The translations under genes and the position numbers were made by a program. DNA of 64,000 nucleotides from Streptomyces olivochromogenes (GTDB lineage: Bacteria; Actinomycetota; Actinomycetes; Streptomycetales; Streptomycetaceae), in NCBI RefSeq assembly GCF_021538895.1, contig NZ_JADDRL010000042.1:1-64000 (forward strand), read 5' to 3'. Positions 8,885-17,388 of this stretch are shown here, piece after piece. The notes beneath the pieces are model-generated. The model did not search any database. It had not been told where the DNA came from and saw nothing but the letters and a program-made list of their open reading frames with translations. How positions within the stretch are numbered: position 1 is the stretch's first letter; the number at the start of each line of letters is the position of its first letter.

Positions 8885-10528
8885 TTATCCACCGGCTCCG
8901 GCCTTGCGCGCCGCGGCGCTGCCCGGCCCGGCCCTGTGCGACGCCGCCCTGTGCGGCGCGGCCTTGCCCGCGGCACCCTTGCCCGCGGCGCCCTTGCCCG
9001 CCTTGGGATGCGGCGTTTTGGGGGCCGCCGTCTGCTTCCAGTCCGGGTGGCCCGGCATCGGCGGGGTCTTGTCGCCGTAGAGCCAGCCGTGGAGGAACCC
9101 GCTCAGGTCGCGCCCGGCGAACCGGGACGCGAGCGCCACGAAGTCGGCCGTGGACGCCGTACCGTCCCGGTGCTCACGCACCCAGGCCCGCTCCAGGCGC
9201 TCGAAGGCGTCCCGGCCGATCTCCTGGCGCAGGGCGTACAGGATCAGCGCGGCGCCGTCGTAGACGTTCGGCCGGAAGATGCTGATCTTCTGGCCGGGAT
9301 TGGGCGGCTTGGGCGCGGCGGGCGGGCCGCCGCTCGCACGCCAGCGGTCGGAGGCGCCGTACGCCGCCTTCATGCGGTCCGCCAGCGGCTTGTGCGCCGT
9401 CTCCTCCGTGTACAGGGCCTCGTACCAGGTGGCGTGTCCCTCGTTCAGCCACAGGTCGGACCAGCTGCGCGGGCTGACGCTGTCGCCGAACCACTGGTGG
9501 GACAGCTCGTGCACCATGATCGAATCGATGTACCACTTGGGGTAGGCGGGCTCGGTGAACAGTTCCTTCTCGAAGAGGGAGAGGGTCTGCGTCTCCAGTT
9601 CGAAGCCGGTGGCGGCCTGGGCCATCAGCACGCCGTACGTCTCGAACGGGTAGGCGCCGACCTTGCTCTCCATCCAGGAGATCTGGTCGGGGGTCTTCGC
9701 GAGCCAGGGTTCGAGGACCTTGCGGTCGTCGGCGGGCACGACGTCACGGATGGGCAGACCGTGCGGCCCGGTGCGGCGCACGACGGCGGAGCGGCCGATG
9801 GAGACCTGGGCGAGCTCGGTGGCCATGGGGTGCTGGGTGCGGTACGTCCAGGTGGTCGAGCCGCCGACCCGGTCCGTGTCGGCGGGCAGCCCGTTGGCGA
9901 CGGCCGTGTAGGCGCTCGGGGCGGTGATCCGGAAGGTGAACATCGCCTTGTCGGAGGGGTGGTCGTTGCACGGGAACACCAGGTGCGCCGCGTCGGCCTG
10001 GTTGGCCATGGCGAGGCCGTCGGAGGTCCGTACCCAGCCGCCGTCCCGGTCCTTGGCGGGCATCGGGTCGCTGGTGTGCCGCACGGTGATCCGGATCCAG
10101 CTGCCCACGGAAAGCGCCTTGCGCGGGGTGATGACCAGGTCCTCGCCGGCCGCGGCGAAGCCGGCGGACCTGCCGTCCACCTCGACCGACTCGACCGTGC
10201 CATGCGCGAAGTCGAGGTTGAGGTGGTCCAGGGCGGCGGTGGTCCAGGCGTCGATGGTGGTGACGGCCTTCAGGGGCTTGTCGTTGGTGCCGGGATAGGT
10301 CAGGGACACGTCGTACGACGCGACGTCGTATCCGGGGTTGCCCAGGTACGGGAAGAGGCGGTCGCCGACACCCAGGGGGGTGGCCGGGGCGCTCGCGGCC
10401 AGGAGACAGACGGAGACGGCGGAGGCGAGGAGGGCGGCCTTGCGGTTGCGGGAGGTCCGGCAGGTCCGGGAGGACACCGAGGTCCTGAGGGTCGGCCGGC
10501 GGAACCGGGTGCGCGGGGTGAGCAACAT
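8885..10528 (-). CDS. Secreted M1-family zinc metallopeptidase
   Basis: 547 aa. Zinc site H340-E-L-S-H344 in MVHELSHQWFG and the third ligand Glu in LWLNEGHATW, the standard M1 (aminopeptidase N/LTA4 hydrolase) arrangement; the substrate-recognition segment ATGFELETQT replaces the usual GAMEN. A basic N-terminus and hydrophobic ALLASAVSVCLLAASAPATP at about 32-50 mark a Sec signal, so it acts outside the cell. The last 50 residues are a low-complexity tail rich in Lys, Gly, Ala and His (KAGKGAAGKGAAGKAAPHR), possibly for wall binding. It lies alone between hflX and rshA on the same strand. Confidence 0.88.
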   Translation of the reverse strand: MLLTPRTRFRRPTLRTSVSSRTCRTSRNRKAALLASAVSVCLLAASAPATPLGVGDRLFPYLGNPGYDVASYDVSLTYPGTNDKPLKAVTTIDAWTTAALDHLNLDFAHGTVESVEVDGRSAGFAAAGEDLVITPRKALSVGSWIRITVRHTSDPMPAKDRDGGWVRTSDGLAMANQADAAHLVFPCNDHPSDKAMFTFRITAPSAYTAVANGLPADTDRVGGSTTWTYRTQHPMATELAQVSIGRSAVVRRTGPHGLPIRDVVPADDRKVLEPWLAKTPDQISWMESKVGAYPFETYGVLMAQAATGFELETQTLSLFEKELFTEPAYPKWYIDSIMVHELSHQWFGDSVSPRSWSDLWLNEGHATWYEALYTEETAHKPLADRMKAAYGASDRWRASGGPPAAPKPPNPGQKISIFRPNVYDGAALILYALRQEIGRDAFERLERAWVREHRDGTASTADFVALASRFAGRDLSGFLHGWLYGDKTPPMPGHPDWKQTAAPKTPHPKAGKGAAGKGAAGKAAPHRAASHRAGPGSAAARKAGAGG

Positions 10529-10609
10529 GAACCACCGCTACCAGCGCGCGCGTCCGTTGCGGCGGCGACGCGCGCCCGGCCCACCCGAACGGGTTGACCG
10601 GGCGCGTGC

Positions 10610-12805
10610 TCAGGAGGTGGGTGCCTGGTGCTGCGCCCGGCTCACGTCGTACACGCCGGGCACGTTCCGCATCGCCCGCATGAGGGCCGGGAGATGGGCC
10701 GCGTCGGGGAGCTGGAGGGTGTACGTGTGGCGTACGCGCTGCTGGCTCGGGGGTTCCACCGTCGCCGAGACGATCTCGGCGCCTTCCAGTGCGATCGCCT
10801 CCGTGAGGTCGGCGAGCAGATGGGGTCGGCCGAACGATTCGGCGACCAGGGTGACCCGGCATTCGGCGGTGTCTCCCCAGCGCACGCCGACCTCCGCGCG
10901 CCCCGTGCCCGTCATCCGCGCCACCGCGGCGCACTCCACGCGGTGCACGGTGACCAGTCCCCCGCGCACGGCGAAGCCGGTGATCTCGTCGGGCGGTACC
11001 GGCGTACAGCACCGGGCCAGCCGCGCACCGGAGCCGGGACCGTCGAGCAGGACCTCGGCGCCACGGGGGCGGCGGGTTCCGAGGGGGCCGGCCGGGTCGA
11101 CCGGGTCGGCCGGGTCGGCCGGGGGATCGGTCCGCCCGAGGAGTCCGTCGCCGCGAGCGAGGGCGTCGTCCGGGCCGGGAGCGTGACCGTCGGTGGGGGC
11201 GGAGCCTCGGCCGGTCCCCTCCGGATGGGCCGCCAGCCAGCGCTGGATGGCGATCCGGGCGGCGGGGGTGTGGGCGTGGTCCAGCCACTCCCTGGAGGGT
11301 TCGGAGGCCGGGTCCTGGCCCATGAGCAGCTGGACGCTGTCGCCGTCCTTGAGGACCGTACTGAGCGTCGCCAGGCGGCCGTTGACACGGGCGCCGATGC
11401 AGGCGTGGGCGTCCTCGCCGTACTGCGCGTAGGCGGCGTCCACGCAGCTGGCGCCCTCGGGCAGACCGAGCGTGCCGCCGTCGGGCCGGAAGACGGTGAT
11501 CTCGCGGTCCTGGGCGAGGTCCTCGCGCAGGGTGGACCAGAAGGTGTCGGGGTCGGGGGCGGCCTCCTGCCAGTCGAGGAGACGGGAGAGCCAGCCGGGA
11601 CGGGTGGGGTCGGCGCGCTCGCCGTCGCCCGCGGACTGCTCCTCCGAAGGAGGAGCGTAGGGATTGCCCAGCGCGACGACGCCGGCCTCGGCCGCCTTGT
11701 GCATCTGGTGGGTGCGGATGAGGACTTCGGCGACCTGCCCGTCCGCGCGGGCGACGGCGGTGTGCAGCGACTGGTAAAGGTTGAACTTGGGTACGGCGAT
11801 GAAGTCCTTGAACTCCGAGACGACGGGGGTCATACAGGTGTGCAGTTCGCCCAGGACGCCGTAGCAGTCCGCGTCCTCGTTGACGAGCACCAGTACGCGG
11901 CCGAAGTCGGCGCCGCGCAGCTGTCCGCGCTTGCGTCCGACGCGGTGCACGGAGACGAAGTGGCGCGGCCGGATGAGGACTTCGGCCTGGATGTCGGCCT
12001 CGCGCAGGACACCCCGCACCTCCTCGGCGATGTCCGCGAGCGGGTCGTCGGAGCGGGCGGCGTTCTCGGCGATGAGCTCGCGGGTGTGCTCGTACTCCTC
12101 GGGGTGGAGGATCGCGAAGACCAGGTCCTCCAGCTCGGTCTTGAGGGCCTGGACGCCCAGTCGTTCGGCGAGCGGGATGAGGACGTCGCGGGTCACCTTG
12201 GCGATGCGGGCCTGTTTCTCGGGGCGCATCACGCCGAGGGTGCGCATGTTGTGCAGCCGGTCGGCGAGTTTGATCGACATCACGCGGACGTCGCTGCCGG
12301 TGGCGACGAGCATCTTGCGGAAGGTCTCGGGCTCGGCGGCGGCGCCGTAGTCGACCTTCTCCAGCTTCGTGACCCCGTCGACGAGGTAGCGGACCTCCTC
12401 GCCGAACTCCTCGCGCACCTGATCGAGCGTCACGTCGGTGTCCTCGACGGTGTCGTGCAGCAGAGAGGCCGTCAAGGTGGTGGTCTCGGCGCCGAGTTCC
12501 GCGAGGATCAGGGTCACCGCGAGCGGGTGCGTGATGTACGGCTCGCCGCTCTTGCGCATCTGGCCGCGGTGCGAGGACTCGGCCAGGACGTAGGCCCGGC
12601 GCAGCGGTTCGAGGTCGGCGTCGGGGAAGTGGGCGCGGTGGGCCTCGGCGACATGGCCGATGGCGTCGGGCAGTCTGTCGCGCGCGGCGGAGCCGAGCAG
12701 TGCGGCCCGGCCGAGTCGGCGCAGGTCGATCCGGGGGCGGGCCTTCCTGCGGGGCACTGTGGGCGCCACAGGACCCGGGGTCACAGGGTTCGCCTCCGCA
12801 CTCAT
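10610..12805 (-). CDS. rshA: RelA/SpoT homologue (RshA type)
   Basis: 731 aa: HD hydrolase, synthetase-like, TGS and C-terminal ACT domains. The hydrolase site is complete by eye: Arg in MRKSGEPY, His in ITHPLAV, HD in LLHDTVEDT and Asp in KLADRLHNM. The synthetase region is recognisable (DFIAVPKFNLYQSLHT, EVLIRTHQMH) but differs at positions usually fixed: NGYQSLHT is NLYQSLHT, and the RVIV strand after the DLLA segment reads GRVLVLV. TGS (ITVFRPDGGTLGLPEGAS) and ACT are normal. A Pro/Asp-rich linker before the last domain comes from a short DNA repeat near 11095-11130. ATG has GGAGG 5 bases upstream. It matches the second S. coelicolor RSH gene by memory. It may be mainly a (p)ppGpp hydrolase. 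Confidence 0.85.
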   Translation of the reverse strand: MSAEANPVTPGPVAPTVPRRKARPRIDLRRLGRAALLGSAARDRLPDAIGHVAEAHRAHFPDADLEPLRRAYVLAESSHRGQMRKSGEPYITHPLAVTLILAELGAETTTLTASLLHDTVEDTDVTLDQVREEFGEEVRYLVDGVTKLEKVDYGAAAEPETFRKMLVATGSDVRVMSIKLADRLHNMRTLGVMRPEKQARIAKVTRDVLIPLAERLGVQALKTELEDLVFAILHPEEYEHTRELIAENAARSDDPLADIAEEVRGVLREADIQAEVLIRPRHFVSVHRVGRKRGQLRGADFGRVLVLVNEDADCYGVLGELHTCMTPVVSEFKDFIAVPKFNLYQSLHTAVARADGQVAEVLIRTHQMHKAAEAGVVALGNPYAPPSEEQSAGDGERADPTRPGWLSRLLDWQEAAPDPDTFWSTLREDLAQDREITVFRPDGGTLGLPEGASCVDAAYAQYGEDAHACIGARVNGRLATLSTVLKDGDSVQLLMGQDPASEPSREWLDHAHTPAARIAIQRWLAAHPEGTGRGSAPTDGHAPGPDDALARGDGLLGRTDPPADPADPVDPAGPLGTRRPRGAEVLLDGPGSGARLARCCTPVPPDEITGFAVRGGLVTVHRVECAAVARMTGTGRAEVGVRWGDTAECRVTLVAESFGRPHLLADLTEAIALEGAEIVSATVEPPSQQRVRHTYTLQLPDAAHLPALMRAMRNVPGVYDVSRAQHQAPTS

Positions 12806-13089
12806 GGGCACCTCCGGCTCGTGGACCGGCGGACGGAGCCCCTATGGCGTGCGCGGCTCAGGGATGGCGACGTTCCCCCGTCCGTGCCGGTGCTTGATGC
12901 TACCGAGCCCATCGCGCCCGACTGACCGCCTCTCGCCGAGCGTGAAACGGATCACCCATTCGAGCGATGGTTTGGAGGTTTACGATTTTGCGCCACGTGA
13001 CTCGCGGACGGCCGTGGTTTCGCACCGCCCCGGACGCCGGGACCCTCGGATCCGTACGTCCAGGACTGCCCGAGCCGCGTTTCGCGTCG

Positions 13090-13959
13090 TCAGCGGACCG
13101 CGTTTTCCAGCCACTCGGCGTCGAACTCGCCCTCGGCGACGATCACCGCGGGACCGGTCATCTCGATCTGGCCGTCGGGCCGCTCGGTGATGACGAGGCG
13201 TCCGCCGGGCACATCCACCGTGTATGTCGCGGGCGTACCGGTCACGGCCGGGTCTGCGCCGTCACGGCGGGCGGTGGCGACCGCGACGGCGCAGGCGCCC
13301 GTGCCGCAGGAGCGGGTCTCGCCGGAGCCGCGCTCGTGCACGCGCATCGCGACGTGGCGGGGGCCGCGGTCGACGACGAACTCGACGTTGACCCCGTCGG
13401 GGTAGGCGGCGGCCGGGCCGAAGGGCGGCGGGGTGAACAGGTCGCCGGCGTGCGCGAGGTCGTCGACGAAGGCGACCGCGTGCGGGTTGCCCATGTTCAC
13501 GTTGCGGGCGGGCCAGCTGCGCTCGCCGACGCGGACCGTCACGTCCCCTTCGGGGAGGCGGGCGGCGCCCATGCCGACGGTGACGTCACCGTCCTTGGCG
13601 AGGTGCACGCTCTTCACTCCCCCGCGCGTGGCGATCGCGAGGTCCCCCTCGGCCACATGTCCGGCGTGCTGGAGGTAGCGCGCGAACACACGGACTCCGT
13701 TGCCGCACATCTCGGCGACCGTGCCGTCGCCGTTGCGGTAGTCCATGAACCATTCCGCTTCGGCGGCCATCCCCGCGGCCTCCGGGTGGGCGGCGGATCG
13801 CACGACGTGCAGGACGCCGTCGCCGCCGATGCCCGCGCGGCGGTCGCACAGGGCGGCGACGGCGGCGGGCGTCAGGTCGAGGGAGTTCTCCGGGTCCGGG
13901 ACGATCACGAAGTCGTTCTCGGTGCCGTGACCCTTGAGGAAGGCGATCCGCGTGCTCAT
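13090..13959 (-). CDS. dapF: Diaminopimelate epimerase
   Basis: 289 aa. Converts LL- to meso-diaminopimelate for lysine; Streptomyces peptidoglycan uses the LL form, so here it mainly serves lysine synthesis. The two catalytic cysteines are C85 in EMCGNGVRVF and C218 in RSCGTGACAVA; KGHGTENDFV at the N-terminus is the family hallmark. The ATG is preceded by GAGGA with no spacer, which is unusually tight, yet no better start exists because the family motif begins at residue 9. A MITE-like repeat begins 25 bases upstream, so the promoter must be very close or lie in the repeat. Confidence 0.96.
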   Translation of the reverse strand: MSTRIAFLKGHGTENDFVIVPDPENSLDLTPAAVAALCDRRAGIGGDGVLHVVRSAAHPEAAGMAAEAEWFMDYRNGDGTVAEMCGNGVRVFARYLQHAGHVAEGDLAIATRGGVKSVHLAKDGDVTVGMGAARLPEGDVTVRVGERSWPARNVNMGNPHAVAFVDDLAHAGDLFTPPPFGPAAAYPDGVNVEFVVDRGPRHVAMRVHERGSGETRSCGTGACAVAVATARRDGADPAVTGTPATYTVDVPGGRLVITERPDGQIEMTGPAVIVAEGEFDAEWLENAVR

Positions 13960-13984
13960 TCCTCGATCGTACGGGGTCGGGTCA

Positions 13985-14172
13985 GGGTCTTTCGTTTGGA
14001 TCAGGCCGGATCAGGGAGCGGGGTCTGGTGCCGTGCATCGCAAGGCGGAGGAGGGCGTCATGGCGGAGCCATGGCAACCGACGACAACGCGGCTGGGGGT
14101 ACCCCCTGCTCGAAGAGCTTGGGGGAGCGGCACCAGACCCCGCGAGCCCGGCATGATCCAAACGAGAGGCCC
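13985..14172. repeat. MITE-like element with long imperfect terminal inverted repeats
   Basis: The left arm (13985-14033) and right arm (14128-14172) are inverted copies. They share the 12-mer TCGTTTGGATCA, then GCCGG, then the perfect 16-mer GCGGGGTCTGGTGCCG; the left arm has a short extra segment. The core (about 94 bp) has no coding capacity and includes the palindrome GGGGGTACCCCC and a GC-rich copy of CTCGAAGAGCTTGGGGGAG. I recall similar intergenic repeats in other Streptomyces genomes. The right end abuts the stop codon of the membrane protein gene, so it may also act as a terminator for that gene. Confidence 0.75.
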
Positions 14173-14675
14173 TAGCGGAGTCGGGCCACGCGCCACACCG
14201 CCAGGAACGCGATCACGGTCACGATCACGACGTAGCCGAGCACGACCCGCCAGTCGGGCCGGCGGCCGGAGCCCCGCGGGGGCAGGCCCGGCCAGGTGTA
14301 GCCCACGCGGCGGGCGGCCATCATGCCCCAGCCCGCGGCACAGGAGCAGATCAGCAGCCCCAGCATGGCGATCACGGCCCCGCTGTCACCGAAGTCGAAG
14401 GCGAGCGGGAAGGCGAACATCAGGGAGCCGACCGCGGCCAGGCCCACGATGGGCGCGAGCTGCCAGACGCGCAGCCGGCCCGGCGGGCGCAGGTCGACCT
14501 CGACCTCGGGGCCGCCCGCGAACATCTCCTCGGGCTCCGGGCCGTCGTCGGTCACGCCGCCCACCGTCTCGTCCGGCCCGTCGGGGCTCAGACGGTCCTC
14601 GCCCAGTTCCGGTTCGCCACGTTCGGTGGTGACGTGCTCGGTGTCTTGTGCGGTGTCGCGAGGGCCGGCCTCCAT
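14172..14675 (-). CDS. Small integral membrane protein of unknown function
   Basis: 167 aa from an ATG with GGGAGGG 7 bases upstream. The first 70 residues are acidic and soluble (many Glu, Asp, Pro); then three hydrophobic segments follow: LAPIVGLAAVGSLMFAFPLA, VIAMLGLLICSCAAGWGMM and the C-terminal VVLGYVVIVTVIAFLAVW. The N-terminus probably faces the cytoplasm. I do not recognise a named family. It lies downstream of miaA with about 108 bases between, and is conserved at this place in Streptomyces as far as I recall. Confidence 0.72.
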   Translation of the reverse strand: MEAGPRDTAQDTEHVTTERGEPELGEDRLSPDGPDETVGGVTDDGPEPEEMFAGGPEVEVDLRPPGRLRVWQLAPIVGLAAVGSLMFAFPLAFDFGDSGAVIAMLGLLICSCAAGWGMMAARRVGYTWPGLPPRGSGRRPDWRVVLGYVVIVTVIAFLAVWRVARLR

Positions 14676-14783
14676 CGCCACGCGCCCTCCCAACTCGGAC
14701 TCCACTTGGTCGATCGAAGCTCGATGATGGCATGGCGCCACAGGCCCCGATGACCGCCGGAGCATCCCGATGCCATGACGTGA

Positions 14784-15722
14784 TCAGGCTGTGACCGGTC
14801 GTTCGACCAACGCCAGTGCGAGGTGCGGAAGTTCCGTGCGGTCCGCCGCGGCCCCACTCAACCAGTGCACGCGGGGGTCCCGCCTGAACCATGAATCCTG
14901 CCGGCGCGCGAAGCGCTTGGTGGCGCGTACGGTCTCGGCCCGTGCCTCTTCCTCGGTGCACTCCCCGGCGAGCGCCGCGAGGACCTGCTGGTAGCCGAGT
15001 GCGCGCGAGGACGTACGCCCCTCGCGCAGACCCTGCGCCTCCAGTGCGCGCACCTCGTCCACGAGACCCGCCTCCCACATCCGGTCGACCCGGCGCGCGA
15101 TGCGCTCGTCGAGCTCGGGGCGGGCCACGTCCACGCCGATCTGGACGGTGTCGTAGACGGAGTCGTGGCCCGGGAGGTTGGCGGTGAAGGGCTGGCCGGT
15201 GATTTCGATCACTTCGAGGGCGCGGACGATCCGGCGGCCGTTGCTGGGCAGGATCGCCCGCCCCGCCTCGGGGTCGGCGGCGGCCAGCCGCGCGTGCAGC
15301 GCCCCGGAGCCGCGCAGGGCGAGCTCCTCCTCCAGACGCGCCCGGACCTCGGGGTCGGTGCCGGGGAACTCCAGGTTGTCGACCGCCCCGCGGACATAGA
15401 GGCCGGAGCCGCCGACCAGGATCGGCCAGCGTCCCCGGGCGAGCAGGTCGTCGATCCTGGCACGGGCCAGCTTCTGGTACTCGGCGACCGAGGCCGTGAC
15501 GGTCACGTCCCAGATGTCCAGCAGGTGATGAGGGACGCCGTCGCGCTCCTCGGGCGTCAGCTTGGCCGTGCCGATGTCCATCCCTCGGTAGAGCTGCATG
15601 GAGTCGGCGTTGACGACCTCGCCGCCGAGCCGCTGGGCCAGAAAGACGCCCAGATCGGACTTTCCGGCCGCGGTGGGACCGACGACGGCGATGACGCGGG
15701 GTGCGGAGGGTGCGCTGCTCAC
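14784..15722 (-). CDS. miaA: tRNA dimethylallyltransferase MiaA
   Basis: 312 aa from GTG. Adds a dimethylallyl group to N6 of A37 in tRNAs reading UNN codons; MiaB, encoded nearby, then methylthiolates that base. The P-loop GPTAAGKSD (15-23), DSMQLYRGMDIGTAKLT, the HHLLDIWDV segment and VGGSGLYVRGAVD are all present in order. A longer in-frame reading upstream has no homology. No convincing Shine-Dalgarno lies close to this GTG, so the exact start is moderately certain. Because bldA tRNA reads UUA, this enzyme also acts on the tRNA that controls development in Streptomyces (established link). Confidence 0.94.
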   Translation of the reverse strand: MSSAPSAPRVIAVVGPTAAGKSDLGVFLAQRLGGEVVNADSMQLYRGMDIGTAKLTPEERDGVPHHLLDIWDVTVTASVAEYQKLARARIDDLLARGRWPILVGGSGLYVRGAVDNLEFPGTDPEVRARLEEELALRGSGALHARLAAADPEAGRAILPSNGRRIVRALEVIEITGQPFTANLPGHDSVYDTVQIGVDVARPELDERIARRVDRMWEAGLVDEVRALEAQGLREGRTSSRALGYQQVLAALAGECTEEEARAETVRATKRFARRQDSWFRRDPRVHWLSGAAADRTELPHLALALVERPVTA

Positions 15723-15904
15723 CGCACCAGTTTCGCAAACCCCCCGACCACGCCTCGAACGGGTTACGTGACGGACCGCGTTCGGCGTCGTTGCCCGTTG
15801 CGTGGTTCCAGCCGCCCGGTTCGAGGGGCGGTGACCCGGGCGACGCAAACAGACGCACCGGGTGACGCGGGATTTCGCCCGCACGAGTAACGTATGGAGT
15901 GGAT

Positions 15905-16192
15905 ATGGGCGTTTTTGCACGGCTTCTGAGGAAGTCGAAGGCGACGGAGGAGGCGGCCACCGAGGCGCAGGCCGGCACGGAGCCCGGCGGAACCGACGCG
16001 GCGGGCACGGCGGAGGAAGCGGCGGCGACGAAGACGCCGGACGCGGACCGGGCCGAGGGCGCCGCGGCGGAGCCGGAGGCGGACGAGGCCGGAGCCGTCG
16101 GGGACGCCGCTTCGGACGGCACCGAGATTCCCCAGCAGCAGTCGGCGGCCCAGGCCGCGGACAACGAGGCCGGTGAGGGCGCCCGCACGTGA
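15905..16192 (+). CDS. Small acidic Ala/Glu-rich protein of unknown function
   Basis: 95 aa: after a short basic start MGVFARLLRKSKATEEAA, the rest is almost only Ala, Glu, Asp, Gly, Thr and Pro, so it is probably disordered. ATG has GGAG at 5 bases; a GTG two codons earlier is possible. Similar Streptomyces proteins are sometimes labelled gliding motility protein, a name without functional support. The next gene encodes a basic antitoxin-like protein 61 bases downstream, so the two may form a charge-complementary pair; that pairing is inference. Confidence 0.6.
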   Translation: MGVFARLLRKSKATEEAATEAQAGTEPGGTDAAGTAEEAAATKTPDADRAEGAAAEPEADEAGAVGDAASDGTEIPQQQSAAQAADNEAGEGART

Positions 16193-16253
16193 CTGTCCGA
16201 CCCCGGCCGCGGCGCCCTGGCGGCGAACGAGCCCTGTATCAGGAAGGTGGACC

Positions 16254-16523
16254 ATGAGTTTCCTGCATCAACTGAAGGACAAGCTCGCCCCGGCCAAGGA
16301 CAAGATGTCGGACCTGGCGCAGCAGCACGGGGGCAAGATCCAGCACGGTCTCGACAAGGCCGCGAAGGTCGTCGACGAGAAGACCAAGGGCAAGTACAGC
16401 GACAAGATCCACACGGGGACCGACAAGGCCAAGGGCGCCATGGACCGGATCGCGCACAAGGGTGGCAGCGAGCCGGGCGAAGGCTCGGCGACCCCGCCCG
16501 GGGCGCCGCCGCCGGCTTCCTGA
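16254..16523 (+). CDS. MT0933-like antitoxin family protein
   Basis: 89 aa. MSFLHQLKDKLAPAKDKMSD at the start and repeated KIQHGLDKAAKVVDEKTKGK / KIHTGTDKAKGAMDRIA give an amphipathic lysine-rich helix pattern typical of the MT0933 (Rv0909) antitoxin family. In mycobacteria this family pairs with an SRPBCC-type toxin; no toxin gene lies beside it here, so it looks like an orphan with another role, for instance nucleic-acid or membrane association. The RBS AGGAAGG is well placed before ATG. The last 15 residues are Pro/Gly-rich. A terminator hairpin follows. Confidence 0.75.
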   Translation: MSFLHQLKDKLAPAKDKMSDLAQQHGGKIQHGLDKAAKVVDEKTKGKYSDKIHTGTDKAKGAMDRIAHKGGSEPGEGSATPPGAPPPAS

Positions 16524-16545
16524 ACGACACTGCGGCACGGTGGTT

Positions 16546-16588
16546 CGGCGGACGGCCGAGGAGCGCGACGGCTCCCGGCCGTCCGCCG
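16546..16588. terminator. Bidirectional terminator hairpin
   Basis: A 13-bp perfect outer stem (CGGCGGACGGCCG and complement) continues after one bulged base into GGAGC/GCTCC with loop GCGACG. It is placed between the antitoxin gene (plus) and the extradiol-dioxygenase-like gene (minus), both ending here. Confidence 0.85.
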
Positions 16589-16621
16589 TTTCCCGAACTC
16601 CCCGGAGCCCCGAGCGGCTTC

Positions 16622-17335
16622 CTAGGACCAGGCGGCGACCACGTATCCCACCCCGTACGGCGCGTCCTCGTACAGCAGCGTGCCCGTGAGGTTCGCGCCC
16701 TCGGCCGCGCCCGCGAGGACCTGCCAGGGGGCGCGTCCGGAAGCCTTGAGCTCGTAGGCCAGTTCGGCGTCCAGGGCGGCCAGGGCCACCACGTCCGCCG
16801 AGCCCAGCGCCCGCGCGACCTCCGCGTCGAACGGCGCCGCCCGCTCGTCGAGGTAGCCCGGCGCCTTCAGGGTGCGGCAGGCGCTGGCGTCGCCCATCAC
16901 CAGCAGCGCCACCCGCCCGGCCCGTGCGCCGATCTCCCGCCCGGCTTCGAGGCAGCGCTCGGGCGCGAGCGGTTCGCCCACGCCGAGCCCCTCGATCGGG
17001 GCGTCCGCCCAGCCGGTCTGCTCAAGCAGCCAACCGGCGACCGCCAGCGACGGCGGCAGCTCGCGCTCGGACGGCGCGCCGCCGCCCGGCCCCAGCCGCA
17101 CGGAGAGGTCGACCCCGAAGCCGCGGAAGGAACCCCGGCTGCCCTGCGGATGCGGTCCGCGCCCGCTCTCGTCGGCGGGCCCGACCACCACCAGCCGGTC
17201 GGGGCGGGCGGCGGCGAGCACTCCGAGCGCGTGCGAGCACGCGGTGCGCGCGGCGTCCAGCTCGGCGGCGGCACCCGCGGCGACCTCGGGCACGAGCAGC
17301 GGCGGGCAGGGGCAGACTGCTGCGGCGACAAGCAT
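16622..17335 (-). CDS. Class III extradiol dioxygenase LigB-like protein
   Basis: 237 aa. MLVAAAVCPCPPLLVPEVA at the start and VVVGPADESGRG, VDLSVRLGPGGG and LLVMGDASACRTLKAPGYLDERAAPFD match the actinobacterial class III extradiol dioxygenase subunit B-like family. The true enzymes bind Fe(II) with two His and a Glu; those histidines are not evident here, so it may be a non-catalytic relative, similar to the MEMO branch of the same fold. It lies 53 bases downstream of miaB on the same strand and may be co-transcribed with it. The biochemical role is unknown. Confidence 0.7.
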   Translation of the reverse strand: MLVAAAVCPCPPLLVPEVAAGAAAELDAARTACSHALGVLAAARPDRLVVVGPADESGRGPHPQGSRGSFRGFGVDLSVRLGPGGGAPSERELPPSLAVAGWLLEQTGWADAPIEGLGVGEPLAPERCLEAGREIGARAGRVALLVMGDASACRTLKAPGYLDERAAPFDAEVARALGSADVVALAALDAELAYELKASGRAPWQVLAGAAEGANLTGTLLYEDAPYGVGYVVAAWS

Positions 17336-17388
17336 GATCGGCAGCGTAACGCCGTACGGCGTCAGAACGTCACTACCCGGGGCGCACT

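Noticed and set aside
11095..11130. Short DNA repeat in rshA as a mobile or regulatory repeat
   Set aside because: It stays in frame and only encodes a Pro/Asp linker between domains.
14096..14107. GGGGGTACCCCC as a regulator operator
   Set aside because: It is part of the MITE-like core, so symmetry is explained by the element.
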